Source: Novosphingobium sp. MW5 (lineage in GTDB: Bacteria > Pseudomonadota > Alphaproteobacteria > Sphingomonadales > Sphingomonadaceae). Taken from it: a DNA stretch of 64,000 nt. The notes under the pieces were generated by a model. It was not told the DNA's origin, made no database searches, and was given only the letters and a program-made list of their open reading frames with translations. Below, in pieces: positions 32,848 through 41,138 of this stretch. Location of the stretch: NCBI GenBank assembly GCA_025938935.1, contig JAPCWB010000001.1, positions 3,569,001 to 3,633,000 of the forward strand, written 5' to 3'. How positions within the stretch are numbered: position 1 is the stretch's first letter; each line of letters opens with the position of its first letter. Position numbers and translations under genes: made by a program.

Positions 32848-35628
32848 ATGAAATCCAGTCAATCCGTGCGCAGGGCGTTTTTGTCCAGCGTTGCTTTCGT
32901 CGCCATGGCTCCAGCTTCCGCTTTCGCGCAGGATGCCGATGCGGACAAGGAAGGCGAAGCGCCGATCGTTGTGACCGGGACACTGATCCGCGGCGTTGCC
33001 GCCACCGGCACCCAGTCGATCAGCGTCGATACCGCGGCGATTGCCGACAAGGCGGCCAGCTCCACCAACGAACTGCTCTCGCTCGTCCCGCAGATCACCA
33101 ACACCTTCAATGGCCGCTTCGAAGGCGACCCGCGCGGCGTTGGCGCGGGCATCTCGATCACCAAGCCGAACCTGCGCGGCCTTCCGGGTGCCAACTCGAG
33201 CTCGGGCGGCACCACTCTGGTCATCGCCGATGGCTTCCGCTTCACGCCGGTCGGCGTCAACCAGTCCTCGGTCGACGTGGACGTCATCCCTGCAGCCGTG
33301 CTGGCCGGCATGGAAGTGGTCACGGGTGGCGGCTCCTCGCTCTACGGCGCGGACGCTGTTGCCGGCGTGATCAACTTCCGCACCCTGCGCAAATTCGAAG
33401 GCATCAAGGTCGATGCCAACTACGGCTTCGGCACGACCATCAAGAGCTTCGATCAGTGGGATGCCCAGCTGACCGTCGGCAAGAGCTGGTCGACCGGCAA
33501 TGCCTATGTGTCAGGCGGCTACTCGCAGCGCGACAGCATCCTCAACAATGAGACCACCTGGGCCACCGGGCAGATCTACAGCACATCGATGGTGCCGAGC
33601 TTTACCGGCACGCAGTGCAACACGCCGGTCGGCACCGAAACCCGCTGGAAATATGTGGCGAGCGCAGGCGGCGTGTGGACCAACAATCCGCTCGCGTCGG
33701 GTGCAGGCACGTTCGCCGTCGGCACCGCCTGCGATAACGTCGGCCAAGCGGCCTATCTCGCCGGGATGAAGCGCTACAACGTCTACGGCTCGCTCACCAA
33801 CGAGTTCAGCGATGCCGTGTCGCTGCGCATGACGGCCTACTACACCAAGCGTGACCAGACCCTGCCCATCTTTCCGCGGGGCGTGACCTCGGCGGGATCG
33901 GGCATCACCAGCGGTTCGCAGGTCCTTGCCATCTATGGCCGGCCCGCCTTCAACACGATCCAGCCGATAACGGAAGGCGTCGGCTTCAGCCTCGCGCCGA
34001 ACGCGGCCTATGTGAACACGCCCAACAAGGTTGGCTTCGAGACCTGGGGCGTGACGCCTGAGCTTACCGTCAAGCTGGGCAGCGACTGGCAGGTGCGCAC
34101 GACAGCCCACTTCGGCCACTCGTTCAACTACCAGAAGTTCCCCGGCATCAACACGGTTCTGGCCCAGTGCTACATCACCGGCTGCACCGCCGCTGCATCG
34201 CCGAGCGGCGCCGCGATTGCCGCCGGCCAGCTCAACCCGTTCAGCGTCTCGACCGCCAGCTCTGCCGTAATCACCGACCTGATCGATTACGAGAACGCGC
34301 AGGAAACCAAGCAGCAGCTGTTTGTAGCCCGCATGGTCGCCGACGGCCCGCTGTTCGCCCTGCCGGGCGGTGATGCCCGCATCGCCGTGGGTGCGGAATA
34401 CCAGGACAACCAGGCCAAGAGCCGCCTGACCGCCGGCCGCGTCGATAGCGTCAAGGCGCTGCCCTACATGAGCTATGGCCGCCATGCCTGGTCGCTGTTC
34501 GGCGAACTGTCGATGCCGGTCACCGAGTTCCTCGACCTGTCGGCCTCGGTCCGTCATGACCACTACAGCGACTTCGGATCGACCACGAACCCGAACTTCG
34601 GCGCCACGCTGAAGCCGACCGAGTGGCTGAAGATCTATGGCCACTGGAACAAGTCGTTCAACGCGCCCACCGCCATCGACGGCCTCGGCATCGGCGTCGG
34701 CCGCTTTGCCTGCGGAATCTACAGCACCACCTCGCGTCCGAACGATCCCTACACGCCCAAGAAGGACAACGGTCAGGGAACCTGCGCTCTCATCGCTGAA
34801 GGCGTGAAGGCAGGCATTAAGCCGCAGACGGCGGAAAGCTGGGCGGTGGGGCTTGAACTGACCCCTGTCGAGGGCCTGCGCTTGGGCGGCGAGTTCTTCT
34901 CGATCGACTTCCGTAACATCCTGGGCGCGGTCAATCCGCAGAACCTCAACACCTACCTGACCAACCCCGAGCTCTACATCTACAATGCCAGCTTGATCGG
35001 CGCGCCTGCGGCAGACTGCCCTGCTGGCGTTGCCAACCAATACCTTTGCTATCTTTCGGGTCTGACCAACGGTGCCCAGTTGGCAGCGCAGCAGCCGGCG
35101 AGCAACGTCGCGCTCTTCGTCGATCGCCGCACCTCGAACATCGGTTCGGCCCAGCTCGAAGGCGTTGATTTCCACGTCTACTATGATGCGAAGGTCGGTG
35201 ATGGCGATCTATCGGTTGGCGTTTCGGGCACGAAGACGACCAAGTCGTTCTCGAACTTCGGCGTGCCGACCAACGAACTTGGCGTCGGTGGTCCCGAGTT
35301 CGTCTTCACGACCTTCGCAGGCTACAAGATCAACGGCTTCTCGACCAAACTGACCTGGAACTACACGGGCGCATACAAGGACTCCGCCCCGAACGTTTCC
35401 GGTCTGCTTGGCGGTCCGATCCAGCCCTTCTCGATCTTCAACCTGAACTTCGGCTACGAGTTCGGTGAAGGCTCCGGCGCCCTTTTGGGAACCAGCCTGC
35501 GCCTCACCATCGACAATCTGTTCGACAAGAAGCCTCAGATCACACCGCGTGGCCAGGCCAACCTGATCACCTACGCGAACTGGACCCTGGGCCGCGTCAT
35601 CAAGATGGGCATCAGCAAGAAGTTCTGA
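32848..35628 (+). CDS. TonB-dependent outer-membrane receptor
   Basis: A 926-residue protein with a signal peptide ending AFAQ. Then comes a TonB-box-like segment (EAPIVVTGTLIRG) and a plug domain (GLPGANSSSGGTTLVIADGF; GGGSSLYGADAVAGVINFRT). About 22 beta strands follow, ending in the C-terminal MGISKKF with aromatic last residue. It imports a large substrate through the outer membrane with energy from TonB. The setting with three glycoside hydrolases points to an oligosaccharide rather than iron. ATG 32848 follows AGGGAGGGG. A strong terminator follows at 35659. Confidence 0.94.
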   Translation: MKSSQSVRRAFLSSVAFVAMAPASAFAQDADADKEGEAPIVVTGTLIRGVAATGTQSISVDTAAIADKAASSTNELLSLVPQITNTFNGRFEGDPRGVGAGISITKPNLRGLPGANSSSGGTTLVIADGFRFTPVGVNQSSVDVDVIPAAVLAGMEVVTGGGSSLYGADAVAGVINFRTLRKFEGIKVDANYGFGTTIKSFDQWDAQLTVGKSWSTGNAYVSGGYSQRDSILNNETTWATGQIYSTSMVPSFTGTQCNTPVGTETRWKYVASAGGVWTNNPLASGAGTFAVGTACDNVGQAAYLAGMKRYNVYGSLTNEFSDAVSLRMTAYYTKRDQTLPIFPRGVTSAGSGITSGSQVLAIYGRPAFNTIQPITEGVGFSLAPNAAYVNTPNKVGFETWGVTPELTVKLGSDWQVRTTAHFGHSFNYQKFPGINTVLAQCYITGCTAAASPSGAAIAAGQLNPFSVSTASSAVITDLIDYENAQETKQQLFVARMVADGPLFALPGGDARIAVGAEYQDNQAKSRLTAGRVDSVKALPYMSYGRHAWSLFGELSMPVTEFLDLSASVRHDHYSDFGSTTNPNFGATLKPTEWLKIYGHWNKSFNAPTAIDGLGIGVGRFACGIYSTTSRPNDPYTPKKDNGQGTCALIAEGVKAGIKPQTAESWAVGLELTPVEGLRLGGEFFSIDFRNILGAVNPQNLNTYLTNPELYIYNASLIGAPAADCPAGVANQYLCYLSGLTNGAQLAAQQPASNVALFVDRRTSNIGSAQLEGVDFHVYYDAKVGDGDLSVGVSGTKTTKSFSNFGVPTNELGVGGPEFVFTTFAGYKINGFSTKLTWNYTGAYKDSAPNVSGLLGGPIQPFSIFNLNFGYEFGEGSGALLGTSLRLTIDNLFDKKPQITPRGQANLITYANWTLGRVIKMGISKKF

Positions 35629-35658
35629 CGCGCATCCGCAAGGATGCCGTCAAACAGG

Positions 35659-35705
35659 ACGGCGTGACCGGTGGCCTCCCAAGCCTGGTCACGCCGTTTT
35701 TGTTT
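35659..35705 (+). terminator. Rho-independent terminator of the TonB receptor gene
   Basis: Perfect 11-bp arms ACGGCGTGACC (35659-35669) and GGTCACGCCGT (35687-35697) with a 17-base loop, followed by TTTTTGTTTG. Confidence 0.85.
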
Positions 35706-35864
35706 GTGTGAAGTTCAGCAATTGGCCTTCTTTGTTGAACTATCAGCGAACTAGTTTTTGGAGGGTCCGAGCGTTCCAAATGGCCGGCGGATACCTACGA
35801 ATGTCAGAAGAGCAGACGCGACCGCCGACGGGGCCAGAGGTATCCTTTGACGGCGACGTCTTTA

Positions 35865-36122
35865 CGCAGGCCCTTCAAGGCCGGCTTGGAGAACGCCGGG
35901 ATCAAAGATTGCCGCCTCCATGCCCTGCGGCACACCCGCGCTACCAGGATCGTGAGAACTACTGGTTCCCTTGCGATCGCTAAAGAGGCGCTCAAGCACA
36001 AGAGCATCAACACGACACTCCGGTATGCCCACGTAATGGATGATGACCTGCGCAAGGGACTCGAGCTGAGCGACTCCCGGAATAGTCCCGGAGTGATCAA
36101 ACGGGATCGCCGAAATGGCTAA
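35865..36122 (+). pseudogene. Tyrosine recombinase (integrase), C-terminal remnant
   Basis: About 85 residues of the catalytic end of a phage-type integrase remain. RPFKAGLENAGI leads into HALRHTRATR (the H-x2-R box), then EALKHKSINTTLRYAHV with the nucleophilic Tyr. The N-terminal DNA-binding part and the first catalytic Arg are missing. Upstream (about 35800-35860) the reading frame seems to continue in another frame (SFDGDVFT), suggesting a frameshift plus truncation. It lies 31 bases before the attR repeat, the usual place of an integrase gene beside attP. The enzyme is not functional as it stands. The remaining 35706-35864 shows no other gene. Confidence 0.82.
36075..36092 (+). repeat. 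TCCCGGA direct repeats near right island end
   Basis: Identical over 18 bp to 15807-15824, with two TCCCGGA units in an 11-bp period. It lies inside the last codons of the integrase remnant, 62 bases before the attR core. Confidence 0.5.
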
Positions 36123-36153
36123 GAGTTCTGCTAGTTTCGGGACATTTGGTCAT

Positions 36154-36201
36154 CTCGGTGTAAACGAGATGCTCTACCAACTGAGCTAAGCGCCCACGCT
36201 A
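36154..36201 (-). repeat. Attachment-site repeat (attR) with truncated tRNA-Val
   Basis: Exact 48-bp copy of 15665-15712. The first 43 bases of tRNA-Val (36154-36196, minus strand) are present but the T arm and 3' acceptor strand are missing, so no tRNA can form. A TTGACC -35 (36238-36243) and a 17-base spacer upstream on the minus strand suggest that this is the tRNA's original promoter, now cut off from it. Confidence 0.88.
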
Positions 36202-36317
36202 AGTGGTGCCCGCGCGTTTAGGGGGTTTGCGGCTGAGGTCAAGGGGCCAGCTATTGAACGCCTTTGTGCAATAGTCCGCTTTTCCCGCGGAGCCGCACGT
36301 TCTATGCCGGTGGCTCC

Positions 36318-36557
36318 ATGGATCACGAACCCCTCCCCCTCGCCCTTGAGCGCGCCCGCCGCGTGATGGAGCGCGTCCAGCAGGGGCATACGGTAAGCTC
36401 CTATGAAATGACCCAGGCGGAGCAGACGTTCGAGCGGGCCTTGAAAGAGTTGCAGCGCGGCAAGGACATCCGGAGGGACAACCTGCTGATGGCCGTGCTG
36501 GCCGGGGCGATGTGGTGTTCGTGGATCGTCGGTACGGCGGTCATGCTGCTGGCCTGA
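36318..36557 (+). CDS. Small hypothetical membrane protein (79 aa)
   Basis: The 79-residue product has a charged helical N-terminal part (LALERARRVMERVQQG...ERALKELQRGKD) and one membrane segment at the C-terminus (NLLMAVLAGAMWCSWIVGTAVMLLA). Start at the ATG at 36318. No family recognised. Its end overlaps the convergent phosphatase gene by 17 bases. Confidence 0.5.
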   Translation: MDHEPLPLALERARRVMERVQQGHTVSSYEMTQAEQTFERALKELQRGKDIRRDNLLMAVLAGAMWCSWIVGTAVMLLA

Positions 36558-37011
36558 GACGGCCAACCAGCGCGTGGGCGGCGGCAAGGACATCGGCCCA
36601 GGTTTGCTCAAACCCGATGGCGTCGCCGTAATAGGGGTCGGTGACTGACTGACCTTCGCGGCCTTCGACTAGGTCGAGAATCAGGGCGAGCTCCGCCGTC
36701 GCTTCGTCGGGCTGCAAGGCTTCGAGATGGGCGAGGTTCTGGTGATCGGCAGCGAGGATGTGGGTAAAGCGGGTAAAGTCAGCCGCGCGGACCTGCCGGG
36801 CGCGATAGGACCGGATATCGACCCCGTGGCGCGCGGCGGTGGCAATGGCCCGGCTGTCAGGCGGTTCGCCGCTATGCCAGTCCCCCGTTCCGGCTGAGTC
36901 GATGTGGAGATCGAGCCCGGCTTCCCCCGCCACTTTGCGCAGGGCCGCTTCGGCGAGCGGCGAGCGGCAGATATTGCCAAGGCAGACGAACAGGACGGCG
37001 GGGTGGGACAT
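36541..37011 (-). CDS. Low-molecular-weight protein tyrosine phosphatase
   Basis: A 156-residue enzyme with the P-loop CLGNICRS (C10 nucleophile, R16) at the N-terminus and the general-acid Asp in DPYYGD near residue 127. Length and layout match the family. It removes phosphate from protein Tyr (or acts as arsenate reductase in some relatives, but the extra Cys pair is absent). ATG 37011 is chosen because the catalytic loop begins ten residues later. Confidence 0.93.
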   Translation of the reverse strand: MSHPAVLFVCLGNICRSPLAEAALRKVAGEAGLDLHIDSAGTGDWHSGEPPDSRAIATAARHGVDIRSYRARQVRAADFTRFTHILAADHQNLAHLEALQPDEATAELALILDLVEGREGQSVTDPYYGDAIGFEQTWADVLAAAHALVGRLRPAA

Positions 37012-37165
37012 GGCCGCAAGCCTAGCCTGCCGCACAATCTCGGCGCAAGGAAAAGGGGGAGGAACGGTGCCTGCGGGGCTGACGCAGGAGGGGGACGTTC
37101 CTCCCCCAAGTGCCGCCTCCCGGAGTGAGGGGTGGGAGACGGCGGGCAGTTGGTGAACTGGCGGA

Positions 37166-38137
37166 TCAGATCGGCTGCGCGGGCGCATCCTCTATGGCCG
37201 TAAAGTAACGCGCCATGGCATCGGCGGCCGCATCGGTGAGTTCGATGAAGGCGCGCCGGCGGTCGCTCTGGTCCTCGACGCGGGTAAACAGGCCGCAGGC
37301 GATCATCTGGCTGATCCAGCGCAGCGCGGTGGAGGGCGGCACGCAGGCGGCGATGCAAAGCGAGGTGACCGATACGCGCTTGTTCTCACCCCGAGCTGCG
37401 GTGAGATCCAGCAGCATATCCCACGCCGGATCGGAAAACAGGTCCGCGCCAAAGTAACGCGCGCGCTGCTGGCGCTGGCGCAGGATGGTGCGGACGACTC
37501 GGGCGTGCGGCAGGGCAGCCTGAGCCGGGCGCAGCAGCGCGGCCTCGCTTTCCGAGGAGCCGGTGAAGGCCACAGCAGGCGAACGCAGCGCGGTGTCGCC
37601 ATCTCGTTGCAGGCCCTCAAGCCGCTGGGCAATCGCCTCCACCTGCTCGGTCAGGCGCATCAGGGCAAAGCGGTCGGCCTCGGCCAGTTCGCGCACAGCG
37701 TGGCTTGGGGCGAGCGCCCGCACGCGGCCGAGCGCAAGGACAAAATCGGTGCGCGCCGGATCGACCAGCAATTGCGCGCCCGACTGGTCGACACAGCCGA
37801 ACACGGCATCGAGTGCCTCCATCGTGGTCGAAACGATCAGGTGCGCGCCGGACTGGTGAACACGCATGTCCAGCCGGGCCAGAGCGGCCAGCGCGGCGCC
37901 ATCCGCAGTCGGGCAATCGAAGACAATAACTTCGCCGAGCGGGTGGGCATCGCCCGAAACCAGCGCCGCCACGCCCTGCGACGAGGTAACGTAATAGCCG
38001 GCGTTGACCGCATCCTCACGCAATTGGGCCAGCACGTGCGGGCGGTCGGCAAAGACCGCAAGGCTCAGCGCCGCGCCCGCGTCATTGGCGGCAAATGCCT
38101 GGTCCAGGGGAGCTGCAAGATAGGGTGCCTGCGCCAT
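37166..38137 (-). CDS. MarR-like winged-helix regulator with an N-terminal receiver-like domain
   Basis: A 323-residue protein. The first about 120 residues alternate beta strands and helices like a receiver/flavodoxin-type fold (SLAVFADRPHVLAQL, EVIVFDCPTADG) without a clear phosphorylation Asp pattern. The C-terminal 90 residues form a winged helix (SVTSLCIAACVPPSTALRWISQM, then EDQSDRRRAFIELTDAA, the MarR wing). It is probably a DNA-binding regulator. A perfect 10-bp inverted repeat lies just before its start and includes its ribosome site. Confidence 0.75.
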   Translation of the reverse strand: MAQAPYLAAPLDQAFAANDAGAALSLAVFADRPHVLAQLREDAVNAGYYVTSSQGVAALVSGDAHPLGEVIVFDCPTADGAALAALARLDMRVHQSGAHLIVSTTMEALDAVFGCVDQSGAQLLVDPARTDFVLALGRVRALAPSHAVRELAEADRFALMRLTEQVEAIAQRLEGLQRDGDTALRSPAVAFTGSSESEAALLRPAQAALPHARVVRTILRQRQQRARYFGADLFSDPAWDMLLDLTAARGENKRVSVTSLCIAACVPPSTALRWISQMIACGLFTRVEDQSDRRRAFIELTDAAADAMARYFTAIEDAPAQPI

Positions 38138-38144
38138 GGTTCCG

Positions 38145-38169
38145 ACTCCTGTTCGATATGAACAGGAGT
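38145..38169. promoter_or_regulatory. Perfect palindrome covering the ribosome site of the MarR-like gene
   Basis: ACTCCTGTTC (38145-38154), GATAT, GAACAGGAGT (38160-38169). On the minus strand the AGGAG of the right-hand arm in the mRNA is the Shine-Dalgarno sequence for the ATG at 38137. It can be a DNA operator (autorepression) or an RNA hairpin that hides the ribosome site. Confidence 0.6.
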
Positions 38170-38211
38170 AGAACAAACGTAGGCCGTGTCAAGAATGTTC
38201 TTGTTTCGATC

Positions 38212-39502
38212 TCAATCTGCAAACGGATCGCGCACCAGGATCGTATCCTCGCGCTCGGGGCTGGTGCTGACCAGCGCAACCGGGGTCTGGATCAGTTCCT
38301 GCACGCGCTGAATGTACTTGACCGCCTGGGCCGGCAGGTCCGCCCACGAGCGAGCGCCGGCAGTGGTGCCGCTCCAGCCTTCCATTTCCTCGTAGATCGG
38401 CTCGACATTGGCCTGATCGGCGGCGTGGCTGGGGAAATAGTCCAGCACCTTGCCATTGAGGCGATAGCCGGTGCAGATCTTCACCGTCTCCATCCCGTCG
38501 AGCACGTCGACCTTGGTAAGGGCAATGCCGGTGACGCCTGAGATCGCGCAGGACTGGCGCACCAGCACGGCATCGAACCAGCCGCAGCGGCGCTTACGGC
38601 CCGTGACGGTGCCGAATTCGTGGCCGCGCTCGCCCAGCCGCTGGCCGGTTGCGTCCTCCAGCTCGGTCGGGAACGGGCCCGATCCGACGCGGGTGGTATA
38701 GGCCTTGACGATACCCAGCACGAAGCCGGTCGCGCTGGGGCCGAGGCCCGAGCCCGATGCCGCCGTACCGCTCACCGTGTTCGACGATGTGACAAAGGGA
38801 TAGGTGCCGTGATCGACATCGAGCAGCACGCCCTGCGCACCCTCGAACAGGATGCGCGCGCCGGCTTTCTTCACCGTGTTGAGCCGCTTCCACACCGGTT
38901 CGGCGAATTGCAGCACGAAGGGGGCGATCTCCTTGAGTTCGGCAAGCAGCGCGGCGCGGTCCACCGGGGGCTGGCCGAAGCCGGCGCGCAGCGCGTCGTG
39001 ATGGGCGCAGAGCCGGTCGAGCTGGCTGTCGAGCGCGTCGAGGTGGGCAAGGTCACACACCCGGATCGCGCGGCGGCCGACCTTGTCTTCATAGGCCGGG
39101 CCGATGCCGCGGCCGGTCGTGCCGATCTTGCCAGAACCGGCGGCGGTTTCGCGCAGGCCGTCAAGGTCGCGGTGGATCGGCAGGATCAGCGGGCAGTTAT
39201 CGGCAATCGCGAAGTTTTCGGAATTGATGACGACGCCCTGCCCTTCCAGCTTGGCGACTTCGGACTTGAGGTGCCACGGATCGAGCACCACGCCGTTGCC
39301 GATGATCGAAAGCGTGCCGGTGACGATGCCCGAAGGCAGCAGGGAAAGCTTGTAGGTCTTGTCCCCCACCACCAGCGTGTGGCCGGCATTGTGGCCGCCA
39401 CTGGAAACGCACCACGGCATCCGCGCGGCTGGCGAGCCAGTCGACGATCTTCCCCTTGCCTTCATCGCCCCACTGGGCGCCGATGACGGTGACATTGGCC
39501 AT
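38212..39502 (-). CDS. purA: Adenylosuccinate synthetase (apparent frameshift)
   Basis: The protein would have about 429 residues, the normal length. The first frame gives [18 protein letters not shown] (the GTP-binding P-loop) up to VVRFQ. The second resumes with [18 protein letters not shown] and runs to the end. A single extra A at 39400 (T on the coding strand, cag-T-ggcggccac) splits the two; without it the family's [12 protein letters not shown] is restored. The enzyme joins IMP and aspartate on the path to AMP and is usually essential, so a sequence error is the simpler explanation. A GTG/ATG start other than 39502 is not needed. Confidence 0.93.
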
Positions 39503-39739
39503 GGTTACAGTCCTTCCCCTGCCAGAATGACCAACAGGCGCCCTTCGACAGGACTCGGCGCGAGCGGTGGACCAGTACGGGCCTGAGCAGGCCTTCGCAA
39601 ACGGTGGCGCCTCTGGCCCAAGGCGGGAGGCGAGTCAAGCGCGCCGCGACCAATCGATTAATGGAACGCTATCGTTTCTTTATCTTGCCACGCCAGCCGA
39701 CTCGCGATAGCCTTCGCGCATAACCGGGAGAGTCCAGAC

Positions 39740-41071
39740 ATGACCGCCATCCAGCCGCTTACCCCCGTGTCCGAAATCCCCATGGACCAATTCCCGTGGA
39801 AGATCCCGACCAGCCGCTATACCTGCCCTGACATTGCCGGGCGCGAGCGGGACACAATCTGGATGAAGTGCTGGCAGATCGCCGGGCGCGAGAACGAGCT
39901 GCCCGCCGCCGGTGACTGGAAGCGGCACGATGTGCTCGACCAGTCGTTCGTCATCGTGCGCGGCAAGGATGGCAAGCTGCGCGGCTTCGTCAACGCCTGC
40001 CGCCACCGGGGGAACATCCTGTGCGACGCCGCCAAGGGGCATACGCCGAAGTTCACCTGCCCCTATCACCTGTGGACCTATGACCTTGACGGCGCGCTGT
40101 TCGCCGTTGCCCGCCCCGACCTTGTCGGCCCGATCGACAAGGGCGAACACGGCCTTGTCGAAGTGCCGGTCGATACCGCCTTCGGCTTCATCTTCATCAA
40201 CCCCGACCCGCAGGCCGGGCCGCTGTCGGAGTTCCTCGGCGATCAGGTTACCGCGCGGCTCGATGCCTACAAGCTGGGCGAGATGACCCCGGTCGGCATG
40301 GACGTGCGCGAGGAACTGGACTGCAACTGGAAGGTCGTGGTCGATGCCTTCAGCGAGGGTTATCACATCATCGGCGTCCACCCCGAACTGCTGAAAGTGA
40401 TCGACCTGCAGGCCGGCAACGCCCGCCACGGCATGTTCGGCGACCATGGCTGCGCGGTCTCCCCCTTCGAGGTGAAGGACGCCGCCAATGCCAGCCTTGA
40501 GGAACAGGTCCAGGCGATCCGCGACCTGCCCTCCACCTTCCCCACCGTGGCCGAGGTGCTGCCGCTGTTCGAAAGCATGGTCGCCGCACGGCGCGATGCG
40601 GCAGGCGCGCTTGTGCTGGGCGAAGGCCAGACCGTCCGCACCATCCTGCAACAGGCAACCCGCCAGACGCTCACCGCCAAGGGCCTCGACGTATCCTCGC
40701 TCGCCGATGACCAGATGAGCGACAACCAGGGCTGGTTCCTGTTCCCCAACATGTTCATGACCATCCGCGCGGGCGAGGCGACGACGATCCTCGCCTGGCC
40801 GCACCCCTCGGGCGATCCGGGCAAATGTATCTGGCACGTCACCGCCTACATGTGGCTGCCCGAAGCGCTGAGGACGCAGTACCGCGCCCAGCCGGTGACC
40901 GTGACCGAACGCGGCACCTACCCCTACTTCCTCGCGCTGCAGCAGGACTACGACCAGATGCCCCGCCAGCAGGCGGGCCTGCGGAATGCAGGCCTGACGC
41001 ACTTGTCACTGGTGCGCGAGGAGCTTTCGGTGGCGCGGTTCCACCGGGCGTGGGACCGGTGGATGGGGTGA
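39740..41071 (+). CDS. Rieske aromatic ring-hydroxylating oxygenase, alpha subunit (second copy)
   Basis: A 443-residue protein with Rieske ligands C87-x-H89 (CRHRG) and C107-x2-H110 (CPYHLW) and iron ligands H209 and H214 (EGYHIIGVHPEL). It differs clearly from the copy at 5.7 kb, so the two act on different substrates. ATG 39740 is preceded by GGGAG. No ferredoxin or reductase is near. It lies divergent from purA and upstream of an APC permease. The 237-base gap 39503-39739 contains only a degenerate CTTCGAC-type repeat. Confidence 0.92.
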   Translation: MTAIQPLTPVSEIPMDQFPWKIPTSRYTCPDIAGRERDTIWMKCWQIAGRENELPAAGDWKRHDVLDQSFVIVRGKDGKLRGFVNACRHRGNILCDAAKGHTPKFTCPYHLWTYDLDGALFAVARPDLVGPIDKGEHGLVEVPVDTAFGFIFINPDPQAGPLSEFLGDQVTARLDAYKLGEMTPVGMDVREELDCNWKVVVDAFSEGYHIIGVHPELLKVIDLQAGNARHGMFGDHGCAVSPFEVKDAANASLEEQVQAIRDLPSTFPTVAEVLPLFESMVAARRDAAGALVLGEGQTVRTILQQATRQTLTAKGLDVSSLADDQMSDNQGWFLFPNMFMTIRAGEATTILAWPHPSGDPGKCIWHVTAYMWLPEALRTQYRAQPVTVTERGTYPYFLALQQDYDQMPRQQAGLRNAGLTHLSLVREELSVARFHRAWDRWMG

Positions 41072-41138
41072 GGATTCTTACCGCTTCCCATTTGCACAAC
41101 TTGATCTAGTCTGCCCCCAAGCGGGGGGATACGCTGAC

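Larger units (their letters stand above)
15713..36201. mobile_element. 20.5-kb genomic island integrated in tRNA-Val
   Basis: The region lies between two exact 48-bp copies of the tRNA-Val 5' part. The right end carries the 3' remnant of a tyrosine recombinase gene next to the repeat, and an 18-bp sequence with two TCCCGGA units lies near both ends (15807-15824, 36075-36092). The cargo is purely catabolic: a glycolate-oxidase-type operon, three glycoside hydrolases, a TonB receptor, an MFS carrier, a glycerate branch and one GntR regulator. No transfer or replication genes are present, so the element is probably no longer mobile by itself. Base composition is not obviously different from the flanks. 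Confidence 0.8.

Noticed and set aside
33511..35175. Long minus-strand open frame opposite the TonB receptor gene
   Set aside because: Antisense shadow of a strongly conserved receptor gene; the translation is Arg/Val-rich without any recognisable domain.
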